The notes beneath the pieces were generated by a model. The model searched no databases, was not told the origin of the DNA, and was given only the letters and a program-made list of their open reading frames with translations. A program made the position numbers and the translations under genes. This document shows positions 50,903 to 60,492 of a DNA stretch of 64,000 nucleotides, piece by piece (positions within the stretch are counted from its first letter, which is position 1; each line of letters begins with the position of its first letter). Source of the stretch: Brucellaceae bacterium (lineage in GTDB: Bacteria > Pseudomonadota > Alphaproteobacteria > Rhizobiales > Rhizobiaceae); contig JACKJW010000002.1 in assembly GCA_020637755.1 (NCBI GenBank), positions 124,001 to 188,000 on the forward strand, written 5' to 3'.

Positions 50903-51835
50903 CTATTCGGTCGCCATCACCTCGACATCCTGGTTCTTGCCGGCGATCACGTCGAATTCGCGCTGATAGATGCGGTCGCGATTCTTGGCGACGACGGAAT
51001 ATTTGCCCTCCGCCAGCACCATCGAGGCAAAGGCCCCGACATTCTCGCGGATGATGTCACCGGCTTCCGTCATGATGACCCAGGCCGTATCGGCAATGGC
51101 CTCGCCGCCGGCTTCACGCACCAGCTTCATCGTCAGCTGCGCCGCGCGGTGCTCCACGACGGCTTCGGTCAGTTTGCCGGCTTCGACGCGGATGTCCGAG
51201 CGGATCACCGCATTCACTGCGCCATAGGTGGAGACGACGTGGTAGGTCCCTGCATTGAGCCGCACCACCGTTCCCGGCTTCACATTGGGCAGGATGAGCG
51301 CGCGTTCGCCGTTCTCGTCCTCGCGAACATCGTAGATGGAAAAGCGGAGCTTTCCGGCCGGAATCAGCACGCCACCGGGCAGCACCGCATTGAGCTCGAG
51401 CCCGCCCGCATCCAGCACGAAGTCTTCCACGCGGGTTTCATTGGCCTCGATCGTGATGCGCTTGGTGGCCCCCGCGCGCCCGAAGGCGGCATGGATCAGG
51501 TAGGAACCGGGCTCCAGCTCGAGATTGGCCGTGCCGCCCTGCGCGGTGGCGGCCAGCGGCAGCTTGCCGTCCTCGGTGGCGACCGGCCGGAAGACACGCC
51601 AGATCATGCCGCGCGATACCGGCTCGCTGCCTTCCACCAGATGCGCCTTGAGCGTGAGCCTGCCGGAGGTGGACTTTTCGGGCTGGGACGGCTGCTGGCC
51701 GGTGAACGCCCTGAGCCCCGGCAGTTTTACCTGCGGTGCCTGAAAGCTGTCCGACTGCGCCCAGGCGCTGCCCGGCCCCGACGCAAGGGGCAGCAGGCAG
51801 GCAACAACCGTGGCAAGGCGCGCAACACTCTTCAT
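50903..51835 (-). CDS. Secreted repeat protein of unknown function
   Basis: 310 aa. Signal peptide with cleavage near SAWA-QSD (about residue 26). The mature part has three or four successive beta-sandwich-like units of the type 'LEPGSYLIHAAFGRAGATKR', 'LNAGTYHVVSTYGAVNA' and 'LAEGKYSVVAKNRDRIYQR', suggesting tandem Ig/carboxypeptidase-regulatory-like domains. No enzymatic motif. Probably periplasmic. Confidence 0.65.
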   Translation of the reverse strand: MKSVARLATVVACLLPLASGPGSAWAQSDSFQAPQVKLPGLRAFTGQQPSQPEKSTSGRLTLKAHLVEGSEPVSRGMIWRVFRPVATEDGKLPLAATAQGGTANLELEPGSYLIHAAFGRAGATKRITIEANETRVEDFVLDAGGLELNAVLPGGVLIPAGKLRFSIYDVREDENGERALILPNVKPGTVVRLNAGTYHVVSTYGAVNAVIRSDIRVEAGKLTEAVVEHRAAQLTMKLVREAGGEAIADTAWVIMTEAGDIIRENVGAFASMVLAEGKYSVVAKNRDRIYQREFDVIAGKNQDVEVMATE

Positions 51836-51934
51836 GGCTTGCCATCAAACCCAAGGCGGTGGCAATTTCAAGGCTCCATCTCCTGCGGGCGCGCCTGGAC
51901 GCCTCGCGGACAGCACTCCGGAACGGGACCTGAC

Positions 51935-52525
51935 GTGACCATCAGCCTGAAAGACCATCTTCGCACCCGCAAGTCCCACCCCATTGCCCAGCTTGCAGAA
52001 CCCGGCCCCGACGACAGCCAGATTGCCGAACTGGTCGCCATGGCCTCGCGCGTTCCCGACCACGGCAAGCTCCAGCCTTGGCGCTTCATCCTTTATCGGG
52101 GAGCTGCCCGCCATGCGATCGGCGAGCATCTGGCGGAGCGCTACGCCGAGGTGCTTGGCCGGGACCTGACGCCCGGCGAGCAGGACAAGGAAAGGACGCG
52201 CTTTTCGCGCGCCCCCGTCGTCATCGGCGTTGTCAGCGTTCCGCGTGACAATCCGAAAATCCCGCAATGGGAAATGTTCCTGTCGGCCGGAGCGGCGGCG
52301 ATGAACCTGCTGCATGCCGCCCACGCGCTCGGCTTCGGGGCCAACTGGATCACCAACTGGTATGCCGATGATGCCAAGGCGTGCGCCATGCTGGGGCTTG
52401 CACCCGGCGAGCGCGCTGTCGGGTTCGTTCACATCGGAACGCCGCAAGGTGAGGGACCGGACCGTCCCCGTCCGGACGTGCCGGCCATTCTGAGCGAATA
52501 TTCCGGACCGCGGGGAGAGGGTTGA
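51935..52525 (+). CDS. Nitroreductase-family protein (YdjA-like)
   Basis: 196 aa. FMN-binding nitroreductase fold with SRVPDHGKLQPWRF, very like E. coli YdjA, and GFGANWITNWYADD. It reduces nitro or quinone-like substrates with NAD(P)H; the physiological substrate is unknown. The start is GTG at 51935; there is no ATG in place. The stop overlaps the flavin reductase start (TGATG), so the pair is coupled. Confidence 0.82.
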   Translation: MTISLKDHLRTRKSHPIAQLAEPGPDDSQIAELVAMASRVPDHGKLQPWRFILYRGAARHAIGEHLAERYAEVLGRDLTPGEQDKERTRFSRAPVVIGVVSVPRDNPKIPQWEMFLSAGAAAMNLLHAAHALGFGANWITNWYADDAKACAMLGLAPGERAVGFVHIGTPQGEGPDRPRPDVPAILSEYSGPRGEG

Positions 52526-53136
52526 TGTTCTACGAACCGCGCAACGGCCACGGCCTTCCCCATGATCCGTTCAAGGCGATTGTCGCGCCGCGGCCGATCG
52601 GCTGGATTTCCACGCGTTCCGCGGCGGGCGCGGTGAACCTGGCTCCCTATTCGTTCTTTTCGGCCATTTCGACCCACCCCTATCTCATCTGTTTTTCCTC
52701 AGAGGGAGAAAAGGATTCCGTCACCTTTGCCCGCGAGACCGGCGAGTTCACGGCGAACCTCGTCTCCGCCGGTCTCTTCGAGGCCATGAATGCCTCGTCG
52801 GTTGATGCGCCGCGCGGCACCTCCGAATTCGCCTATGCAGGATTGACCGCAGTGCCCGGAACATCGGTGTCTGCGCCCCGCGTGGGAGAGGCCCATGCGG
52901 CACTGGAATGCAAGGTGACGGAAATCCGCGAACCCTGCGGACTGGACGGAAAGCCGGCGGGCGTCATTCTCGTCACCGGCGAGGTCGTCGGCATCCATAT
53001 CGACGAGGCGATGCTGGACAACGGCATTTTTGACATCCGCCGCGCTGCCACCGTGGCCCGCCTCGGTTACATGGATTATGCCACGGTCAAGGAGACCTTC
53101 AGCGCCCGCAGGCCCCGCTGGAAGGCGGAGGACTAG
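52525..53136 (+). CDS. Flavin reductase-like (FMN-binding split barrel) protein
   Basis: 203 aa. Split-barrel flavoprotein signature FKAIVAPRPIGWIST and NLAPYSFFSAIS at the N-terminus. Likely binds FMN and reduces it with NAD(P)H, or serves an oxygenase. Coupled to the upstream nitroreductase. GGGGAGAGG precedes the ATG. The 3' end overlaps the convergent lyase gene by four bases. Confidence 0.83.
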   Translation: MFYEPRNGHGLPHDPFKAIVAPRPIGWISTRSAAGAVNLAPYSFFSAISTHPYLICFSSEGEKDSVTFARETGEFTANLVSAGLFEAMNASSVDAPRGTSEFAYAGLTAVPGTSVSAPRVGEAHAALECKVTEIREPCGLDGKPAGVILVTGEVVGIHIDEAMLDNGIFDIRRAATVARLGYMDYATVKETFSARRPRWKAED

Positions 53137-54029
53137 CCAGCTTCTGTTCCGGCCACCAGTCCGGCCGCGTGGGCGCGGTCGAGCAGGCGCTGCGAGCGGC
53201 GCAGGTGCGGGCGGTCATACATCTTGCCGCCGATGCCGACGACCCCCGGATCACCAGCCGCCCGGAAGGCATCGACAATCGCCTGCGCCTCGATCACCGC
53301 TTCTGGCGAGGGGGTGAAGACCCGGTTGATGATGGCGACCTGCGCCGGATGGATCGCCATTTTGGCCGTGTAGCCGTCACGCTCGGCCTCCCGGCACTCC
53401 GCCTCGAATCCCTCCGCATCGGAAAAATCGACAAACACCGTATCCACGGCCGGAACGTTGGATGCCGATGCGGCCAGCAGTGTCACGGTGCGCGCAAGGC
53501 GGAACGCGTCGGTGTAGCGGCCCGACGAATCGCGGGTGGCGCGCGCGCCTAGATCGGCGGAAAGGTCCTCCGCACCCCAGGTCAGGCCGCAAAGCCGCGG
53601 CAGGCCCGGCCGGTAGGACGCAAAGTTCAGAGTGGCGGCTGCGGTTTCCGTGATGATCGGCAGCACGCGCGTGGAACCGGCGGCCGCACCCGATGCGCCT
53701 TCATGGGCGGTGAGCAGTCCGTCGAGCGCTTCGACCTCATGGGCACCGGCGCATTTCGGCAGCATGATGCCTGCCGGGCGCGACGGCATGATGGCCGCGA
53801 GGTCCGCTTCCGTCAGGCCGGTGTCGAAGGCGTTCGCCCGCACGAACAGGCGGCCCGGGTGATCAGCGCCATGGTCCGCCAGGAACGCCGCTGTCACGCG
53901 CCGCGCCTCCGCCTTGTTGGCGGCGGAGACCGAATCCTCAAGGTCGATCAGCAGGATGTCGGCGGCGCTCGCGAGGCCCTTTTCCAGCTTGCGGGCCGAA
54001 TCGCCCGGCACGAACAGAAGCGAACGCAT
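53133..54029 (-). CDS. HpcH/HpaI aldolase / citrate lyase beta-like CoA-ester lyase
   Basis: 298 aa TIM-barrel of the CitE family. RSLLFVPGDSARKLEKGL, ILLIDLEDSV, LTWGAEDLSADLG and the substrate-loop segment KMAIHPAQV are characteristic. Members split or form CoA-thioesters such as malyl-, citramalyl- or methylmalyl-CoA. It follows a MaoC hydratase gene by 3 bases on the same strand, so the two probably act in sequence on a CoA ester. Exact substrate unknown. Confidence 0.84.
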   Translation of the reverse strand: MRSLLFVPGDSARKLEKGLASAADILLIDLEDSVSAANKAEARRVTAAFLADHGADHPGRLFVRANAFDTGLTEADLAAIMPSRPAGIMLPKCAGAHEVEALDGLLTAHEGASGAAAGSTRVLPIITETAAATLNFASYRPGLPRLCGLTWGAEDLSADLGARATRDSSGRYTDAFRLARTVTLLAASASNVPAVDTVFVDFSDAEGFEAECREAERDGYTAKMAIHPAQVAIINRVFTPSPEAVIEAQAIVDAFRAAGDPGVVGIGGKMYDRPHLRRSQRLLDRAHAAGLVAGTEAG

Positions 54030-54032
54030 GGC

Positions 54033-54491
54033 TCAGACCTCCACGGTCTTCTTCAGGATCATCGTCTGGCGCACACAGCGGGCCACAAGCTGGTCATGCT
54101 GGTTGTAGGCCCGGTGCTCGAATTCGACGATGCCCCGGTCCGCCCGCGATTTCGATACCCGCACCGACTTTACCTCGGTCTCCACGCGGATCGTATCGCC
54201 ATGGAAGACCGGATGGGGGAAAGTCGTCTCCGTCATGCCGAGATTGCCGACCAGCGTGCCGAGCGTCGTCTCATGCACCGAAATCCCGATCATCAGGCCG
54301 AGCGTGAACAGCGAATTGACCAGCGGCTTGCCCCATTCGCTTTTGGCCGCGAAGTCAAAATCAATATGGAGCGGCTGCGGGTTGAGCGTCATCAGCGAGA
54401 ACATCATGTTGTCGTTCTCTGTCACCGAGCGGCGCAGGGCATGGCGGATCACCAGACCCGGTTCGCATTCCTCCAGATACAGTCCGGCCAC
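54033..54491 (-). CDS. MaoC-family (R)-specific hydratase/dehydratase
   Basis: 152 aa hot-dog fold. NPQPLHIDFDFAAKSEWGKP contains the catalytic Asp/His of the hydratase-2 motif, followed by VNSLFTLGLMIGISVHETT. The start is GTG at 54491, chosen because AGGAGG lies 6-9 bases upstream; the longer upstream frame has no similarity. Likely hydrates an enoyl-CoA that feeds the CitE-like lyase. Confidence 0.85.
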   Translation of the reverse strand: MAGLYLEECEPGLVIRHALRRSVTENDNMMFSLMTLNPQPLHIDFDFAAKSEWGKPLVNSLFTLGLMIGISVHETTLGTLVGNLGMTETTFPHPVFHGDTIRVETEVKSVRVSKSRADRGIVEFEHRAYNQHDQLVARCVRQTMILKKTVEV

Positions 54492-54640
54492 GTCTTTTCC
54501 TCCTGTTTTGCCCAGTGATAGGCGCGCCAGCAGCCGGCTGCAAGGATGGGCGTTTGGTGAACAAACATGGTGAACCGTTCGTAAACCATTTCCCCCTAGG
54601 CTCATGACGTGAAGGGTAAGGCGTCGGTGAGCGGGGTTCC

Positions 54641-55786
54641 ATGATAGTCCAGCATTTCCTGAAATGGATCGATACGGCCAAGGTTCCCGAACGCGCGGCC
54701 GCCGCAAATGCCCTGGCCCGCGGTTATCTCCAATCCGATCTGCCCTTCGAGGATCGTTGCGCCGCCGAATCGGCCCTGACGCTGCTGCTTGATGACCCGT
54801 CCCCGCGAGTGCGCGCGGCAATGGCCGAGCCGCTGTCGCTTTCGGCTTCCGCCCCGCCTCAGATCATCTCGACGCTTGCCTTTGATCAGCCGGAAGTCGC
54901 CGCCCTCGTCATTGTACGTTCGCCCGTGCTGGGTGATGTTGATCTTGTCGATATTGCCGCCTCGGGTGGCCCGGTGATCCAGCGTCTCGTGGCCATGCGC
55001 GCCGGCCTGTCGCGTCAGGTCAGCGCCGCTCTTTCGGAAGTGGGCGAGGGGGAAGCCTGCGTCGAGCTTCTTGGCAATGCCAGTGCTGCCATCGCCATGA
55101 TCAGCCTCGAGCGCATCGCCGAGCGCCTTGGCCATGAGGCTGCCGTGCGCGAAGCCCTTCTGGCGCGCAAGGACCTGCCCTCGAAAGTGCGCCACAGCCT
55201 CCTCGTCAAGGTCGGCGATGCCCTGTCGCAGTCGCCGCTGGTGCGCGCGCTGATCGGTCAGGCCCGCGCCGCGCGCGTCGTCAAGGATGCCTGCGTGAAG
55301 GCGTCGGTCTCGCTGATCGATACGGTGCCGGAACGCGAATTCGGCGCGCTCGTGGAACACTACCGCCTGCGCGGAGACCTGACGCCGGGCTTCATCGTCC
55401 GCATTGTTGCTCACGGCAAGGTGGATTTCTTCGGCGCGATTCTCGTGTCGCTGTCGGGGCAGGGTGAAAAGCGGATCGCAAGCCTGCTCGCCAATGGCCG
55501 CGACAATGCTCTTTGCGCGCTCTTCCGCGCCTGCGGGCTTTCCGAAGGCGCCCACAAGGTGATCCTGCGGGCGCTGAAAGTCTGGCGCGAAGTGGCCAAC
55601 GGCAAGCGCGTCACCGGCGTGCAGGAAGTCACCTGGTTGATGCTGAAGGAAATCGGCGGCACACCGGGCGCATCCGCCATTCCCAGTGCGGACAATGACG
55701 ACCTGATCGCACTCCTGAAGTCGATCCATCTGGACCAGTTGCGACTCAACGCGCGTGGACACGCGCTGGCCATCGCCGCCGCCTGA
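54641..55786 (+). CDS. DUF2336-family protein
   Basis: 381 aa, helical, soluble, with HEAT-like segments (DDPSPRVRAAMAEPLSL, a DKPEVAALVIVRSP-type segment). DUF2336 proteins are common in alphaproteobacteria and have no settled function. Divergent from the MaoC gene and convergent with parE, 21 bases away. Confidence 0.8.
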   Translation: MIVQHFLKWIDTAKVPERAAAANALARGYLQSDLPFEDRCAAESALTLLLDDPSPRVRAAMAEPLSLSASAPPQIISTLAFDQPEVAALVIVRSPVLGDVDLVDIAASGGPVIQRLVAMRAGLSRQVSAALSEVGEGEACVELLGNASAAIAMISLERIAERLGHEAAVREALLARKDLPSKVRHSLLVKVGDALSQSPLVRALIGQARAARVVKDACVKASVSLIDTVPEREFGALVEHYRLRGDLTPGFIVRIVAHGKVDFFGAILVSLSGQGEKRIASLLANGRDNALCALFRACGLSEGAHKVILRALKVWREVANGKRVTGVQEVTWLMLKEIGGTPGASAIPSADNDDLIALLKSIHLDQLRLNARGHALAIAAA

Positions 55787-55807
55787 GCCTGCATTCCTGC
55801 CTGGCGT

Positions 55808-57853
55808 TCAGACGTCCAGCATGCCGGCATCCGCGAAGGCCGCGTTTTCCTGGATGAAACGGAACCGCGCCTCCGGCTTGGTGCCCATCAGGTCATCCAC
55901 CGCGGACTTGGTGATTCCCGCATCGGAGAGCATTTCGACGCGCAGCAGCGTGCGCTTGCGCGGATCCATGGTGGTTTCTTTCAGCTGGCTCGCCATCATC
56001 TCGCCAAGGCCCTTGAAGCGGCCGATCTCGACCTTTGAGCGGCCCGAGAACTCGGTTTTCAGCAGTTCGTCCTTGTGCGCGTCATCACGCGCATACATGG
56101 TCCTGCCGCCTTGCGTCAGCTTGTAGAGCGGCGGAACGGCCATGTAGAGGTGGCCGCCACGGATCAGCTCCGGCATTTCCTGGTAGAAGAAGGTGATCAG
56201 CAGCGAGGCGATATGCGCGCCGTCCACGTCCGCGTCGGTCATGATGATCACGCGGTCGTAGCGAAGGTCTTCCTCGCGGTATTTCGAGCGCGTGCCGCAG
56301 CCGAGCGCCTGCACAAGGTCCTGGATGAGTTGCGAGGAGGCCGTCTTGTCGCGCCCGGCGCTCGCCACGTTGAGGATCTTGCCGCGCAAGGGGAGAATGG
56401 CCTGGGTCGCGCGGTCGCGCGCCTGCTTGGCTGAACCGCCCGCCGAATCGCCCTCGACGATGAAGAGTTCCGCACCCGCCGCCGCATTCTGCGTGCAATC
56501 GGCCAGCTTGCCGGGCAGGCGCAGCTTGCGCACCGCGCTCTTGCGGCTGACTTCCTTCTCCTGACGGCGCTTGAGGCGCTCGTCCGCGCGGTCCATCACC
56601 CATTCCAGCAGGCTGGTCGCCTGCTGCGGGCTGGCCGTCAGCCAATGGTCGAAGGCGTCGCGGATCGCATTTTCGACGATGCGCTGCGCTTCGACTGTTG
56701 CCAGCTTGTCCTTGGTCTGGCCGACAAATTCCGGCTCGCGGATGAAGACCGACAACATGGCCGCAGAAGAGATCATCACGTCGTCATTGGTGATGATGGA
56801 GGCCCGCTTCGCGCCGGTCAGCTCCGCATAGGCCTTCAGGCCCTTGGTCAGCGCCGAGCGTAACCCGGCCTCGTGCGTGCCGCCTTCGGGCGTGGGAACC
56901 GTGTTGCAGTAGGAATTGACGAAACCGTCGCCGCCATACCAGCTCACCGCCCACTCGACGGCGCCATGCCCGCCCTGCTTCTCGCTCTTGCCAGAGAATA
57001 GCTCGCGCGTGACCTGATGTTCCTTGCCGAGGCTGGCTTCCAGGTAATCCTTCAGCCCGCCGGGAAAATGGAACGTCGCCTTCGCCTCGACCGGTGTCTT
57101 CGGGTCGAGCAGTTCCGGCGCGCAAGCCCAGCGGATTTCCACGCCACCGAACAAGTAGGCCTTGGAGCGGGCCATCCGGTAAAGCCGCTCCGGATCGAAG
57201 CGCATCTCGGTGCCGAAAATCTGCGGATCGGGATGAAAGCGAACGCGCGTGCCACGCCGGTTGTGCACATCGCCCAGTTCCTGCAACTTCGTGACCGGGT
57301 GGCCGCGCGAATAATCCTGACGGTACAGTTTTCGCCCGCGCGCCACTTCCACTTCCAGCACGTCGGACAGCGCATTGACGACCGAAACGCCGACACCATG
57401 CAGGCCGCCAGAAGTCTCGTAGACCTTGGAATCGAATTTTCCGCCCGCATGCAGCGTCGTCATGATGACTTCGAGCGCCGACTTGTCCTTGAACTTGGGA
57501 TGCGGGTCCACCGGAATGCCGCGCCCGTTGTCGGTGACGGTCAGAAAGCCGTTCGCGTCGAGATCCACCTCGATGAACGTGGCATGGCCGGCCACTGCCT
57601 CGTCCATGGAATTGTCAATCACCTCCGCAAACAGGTGGTGATAGGCCTTGTCGTCCGTGCCGCCGATATACATGCCGGGCCGGCGGCGCACGGGTTCCAG
57701 ACCTTCCAGCACCTCGATGTCGGATGCCGAATAGCCGTCGCCGGATTCCGCCGCGCGCAAAACGCGCTTTTCCGGCGCGGGGCCGGCAACCGGCCTCGCA
57801 GGCGCTGGTGCGGGGTCCGGCAGGGTGGAGAAAAGGTCGTTGCTGTCGTCCAT
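55808..57853 (-). CDS. parE: DNA topoisomerase IV subunit B
   Basis: 681 aa. GHKL ATPase with EVIDNSMDEAVAGH, DNGRGIPV and HAGGKFD/GGLHGVGVSVVNAL, transducer domain, then TOPRIM with FIVEGDSAGGSAKQARDR, PLRGKILNV and IIMTDADVDGAHI. Decatenates daughter chromosomes with ParC. The ATG at 57853 starts a Pro/Ala-rich N-terminal extension. No GyrB-type insert is present and the size fits ParE. Confidence 0.94.
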   Translation of the reverse strand: MDDSNDLFSTLPDPAPAPARPVAGPAPEKRVLRAAESGDGYSASDIEVLEGLEPVRRRPGMYIGGTDDKAYHHLFAEVIDNSMDEAVAGHATFIEVDLDANGFLTVTDNGRGIPVDPHPKFKDKSALEVIMTTLHAGGKFDSKVYETSGGLHGVGVSVVNALSDVLEVEVARGRKLYRQDYSRGHPVTKLQELGDVHNRRGTRVRFHPDPQIFGTEMRFDPERLYRMARSKAYLFGGVEIRWACAPELLDPKTPVEAKATFHFPGGLKDYLEASLGKEHQVTRELFSGKSEKQGGHGAVEWAVSWYGGDGFVNSYCNTVPTPEGGTHEAGLRSALTKGLKAYAELTGAKRASIITNDDVMISSAAMLSVFIREPEFVGQTKDKLATVEAQRIVENAIRDAFDHWLTASPQQATSLLEWVMDRADERLKRRQEKEVSRKSAVRKLRLPGKLADCTQNAAAGAELFIVEGDSAGGSAKQARDRATQAILPLRGKILNVASAGRDKTASSQLIQDLVQALGCGTRSKYREEDLRYDRVIIMTDADVDGAHIASLLITFFYQEMPELIRGGHLYMAVPPLYKLTQGGRTMYARDDAHKDELLKTEFSGRSKVEIGRFKGLGEMMASQLKETTMDPRKRTLLRVEMLSDAGITKSAVDDLMGTKPEARFRFIQENAAFADAGMLDV

Positions 57854-58066
57854 CGGTGTTCCGGGTGGGAAAAAACGAATCACTGGCGATCATTGCACAG
57901 AACAGGGCCGTATCGCGACCGGGTGAGGGCCACCATCTGCGTCCGTCCACAGGGCCTGGGCCCTGACATGTTGAATCAAATGCTACCGGCCGATTCCGAG
58001 TTTTTTTAGGAATGTCTGATAGTTCTGCATCTAATAAACAGAAATACGGCCTGCAGGGGGCAGGGA

Positions 58067-59003
58067 ATGAACAAGAAAATCGTACCCATGCTGGGCATTG
58101 CCGCGATCTTTGGCTCGCTCTCGATCTTCGCCGCCAACATGTGGCTTGAGAACGCCGCGGAGGCGCGTGCGCCACAGGCGCAAATGCCTGTTGCCAGCCA
58201 CGAGCCGCAAGTGGATTTCGGGTCCATCGTGGTGGCTCGCCAGCCGCTGGTCTACGGTGCGGCGGTGGAGGCGGGGGGCTTGACCGAGATCCCCTGGCCC
58301 AAGGACGCCTTGCCGGAGGGCGCCTATGCCAGCGTTGACGATCTTCTTCGCGAAGGCAAGCGGGCCGCATCGTGCTGTCCGCCGTGAGCCGAACGAGCCG
58401 GTGCTGCTGGCAAAGCTTTCCGGCCCGGATGGCCGCGCCTCGCTGTCCAACCGTCTGACGCCCGGCATGCAGGCCGTGACCATCCGCACCGATGAGGTCG
58501 CCGGTGTCGGCGGTTTCATCACCCCCGGTGACCGGGTCGATGTCGTGCTGACGCGTTCTGCAGGTGAGCAGGCCAACACCGCCCAGGATGCTGCCGGCAA
58601 GGCCATTCCCGGTGCCAACATGGTTTCCGAGACGATCATTTCCGGCGTGAAGGTGCTGACCGTCGGGCAGGGTGCCGACGAGCGGGAAACCTCGCCGCGC
58701 CTCGCCAATTCGGTGACGCTGGAAGTCACGCCTTCCGACGCCCGCAAGATCGCACTTGCCCGCAACATTGGCCAGCTCTCGCTGAGCCTGCTTTCGACAG
58801 CCGCCGCCGACAATGCCGGGGACACGGCAACACTGTCGTCGCTGACGACGCTCGCCACCAAGGCCGCCGATGCCGCTACGGCACTTCCGGTCCTGCCCGA
58901 TGGCGCGCCGAAGGAGCAGCCGCTCGTCGAGGTGAAGGTGACGCGGGGCCTGGTGGGCGAATTTTACAAGGTTCCGGCCAAGAGCGGCCCGGTCGCAGAA
59001 TGA
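58067..59003 (+). pseudogene. cpaB: Tad pilus assembly protein CpaB/RcpC, frame broken by two single-base losses
   Basis: Residues 1-101 are in frame 1 (membrane anchor IVPMLGIAAIFGSLSIFAANM, then VVARQPLVYGAAVEAGGLTEIPWP) and end at a stop at 58385-58387. The rest, from about 58388, is in another frame (PVLLAKLSGPDGRASLSNRL, SAF/RcpC domain to 59003). Between them a third frame gives IVLSAV. Adding one base near 58364-58369 and one at about 58386 restores a continuous CpaB with GKRA..IVLSAVEPNEPVLL. Conserved sequence on both sides suggests a very recent lesion or a sequencing error. First gene of the Tad cluster. Confidence 0.8.
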
Positions 59004-59035
59004 GTTTTTCCGGAACTCCGGAGCAGGGGACAGAC

Positions 59036-60481
59036 ATGACAGGCAGCAACAACAAGGGACGGACGTGCCCGGGCGCAGGCAGGCTGGCCAAGCTGGCCGC
59101 CCTGGCGATGCTGGCGGCCGCAACCGCTTTCAGCCCGCTGGCAATGGGTCAGGCATCCGCCGACAGCGCCGGCGTGATCCGCATCGCAGCAGGCAAGACC
59201 ACGCCGGTCAAGGTCGCCAAGGGCAAGCCCCAGACGATCCGCACCAGCGCCGCCTTCTACGAGATCGTCGTGGGTGACCCGGAAGTCGCAAACGTCAATC
59301 CGCTGACCGACAACTCGTTTTATGTCCTCGGCAACCAGCTCGGCACCACCGGCATCGCGCTCTTCGACGCCAACCGCAATCTCGTCGGCTCCGTCGACAT
59401 CGAGGTGACGCTCGATACCGACAGCCTTGCCGACACGATCCGGGAGGTCGCGCCGGACTCCGACATCAAGGTGACCTCGGCCAATGGCCGTGTCGTCCTG
59501 TCGGGATCGGCCAAGAACGCCGTGCAGGCCGAGAAGGCCCAGAAGGTCGCCAAGCGCTTCTCCGGTGAGGAGGAGATCATCAATTCGGTCGCCGTCACCA
59601 GCTCGCAGCAGGTGCAGCTGAATGTCCGCTTCGTTGAAATCAACCGTACGGTCGGCCAGGAACTGGGTGCCAAGCTCGGTGCCAGCTACACGGGTCCCGC
59701 CGGCGCCATCAGCTTCAACTCAAAGACTGCCACCACGACCAACGCCTCTGCCATGGACGTGATCGGCAAATATGCGACTGGCGGCCTCAGCATCGATCTG
59801 GCCATCAAGGCTCTGGAAGATCGCGGCCTTGCCCGCCGTCTGGCCGAGCCGAACCTGATCGCACGCTCCGGCCAGACTGCCAACTTCCTGGCCGGCGGTG
59901 AGTTCCCGATCCCGGTCGCATCGGACAACTCCACCATCACGGTCGAGTACAAGAAATATGGCGTCGGCCTGGAATTCACGCCCACCGTCCTGGAAGACGG
60001 GCTGATCAGCCTCGACATTGCGCCGGAAGTGTCTTCGGTTGATACCTCCAACACCTACAATGTCGGCAATATCGCCATCCCGTCCTTCGTGGTGCGCCGC
60101 GCCAAGACCTCCGTGGACCTGAAGTCCGGCCAGTCCTTCATGATGGCGGGTCTGCTTCAATCGGAAAATCAGGCCTCGACGGACCGTGTGCCGGGCCTCG
60201 GCAAGGTACCCGTGCTGGGCGCGCTGTTCTCCTCCAAGGCCTACATGCGCAAGGAAACCGATCTGGTCATCATCGTGACGCCGCATCTGGTCAAGCCGGT
60301 CGACCCGTCCAAGAAAATGGCCACTCCGGCCGATGACGAACCGCCGATGAGCTCGGCCGATTACTTCCTCGGCAATGTCGACACGATGAAGACTTCGGAA
60401 ATCAACAAGTCGAAGATCGCCGCCGGCCGCGCCCCAGTGACACGCCCCGGACACTTCCTCGATCTGCCCAAGGCCAACTGA
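59036..60481 (+). CDS. cpaC: Tad pilus outer-membrane secretin CpaC/RcpA
   Basis: 481 aa from ATG at 59036 (GGAGCAGGGG upstream); an ATG at 59000 overlapping the cpaB stop would give 493 aa. Signal peptide, N-terminal pilus domain (GKPQTIRTSAAFYEIVVGDP), BON-like segment, then the secretin domain with VPGLGKVPVLGALFSS and TDLVIIVTPHLVKP. It forms the outer-membrane channel for the Tad pilus. Frame intact. Confidence 0.92.
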   Translation: MTGSNNKGRTCPGAGRLAKLAALAMLAAATAFSPLAMGQASADSAGVIRIAAGKTTPVKVAKGKPQTIRTSAAFYEIVVGDPEVANVNPLTDNSFYVLGNQLGTTGIALFDANRNLVGSVDIEVTLDTDSLADTIREVAPDSDIKVTSANGRVVLSGSAKNAVQAEKAQKVAKRFSGEEEIINSVAVTSSQQVQLNVRFVEINRTVGQELGAKLGASYTGPAGAISFNSKTATTTNASAMDVIGKYATGGLSIDLAIKALEDRGLARRLAEPNLIARSGQTANFLAGGEFPIPVASDNSTITVEYKKYGVGLEFTPTVLEDGLISLDIAPEVSSVDTSNTYNVGNIAIPSFVVRRAKTSVDLKSGQSFMMAGLLQSENQASTDRVPGLGKVPVLGALFSSKAYMRKETDLVIIVTPHLVKPVDPSKKMATPADDEPPMSSADYFLGNVDTMKTSEINKSKIAAGRAPVTRPGHFLDLPKAN

Positions 60482-60492
60482 GGAGCCTGACC

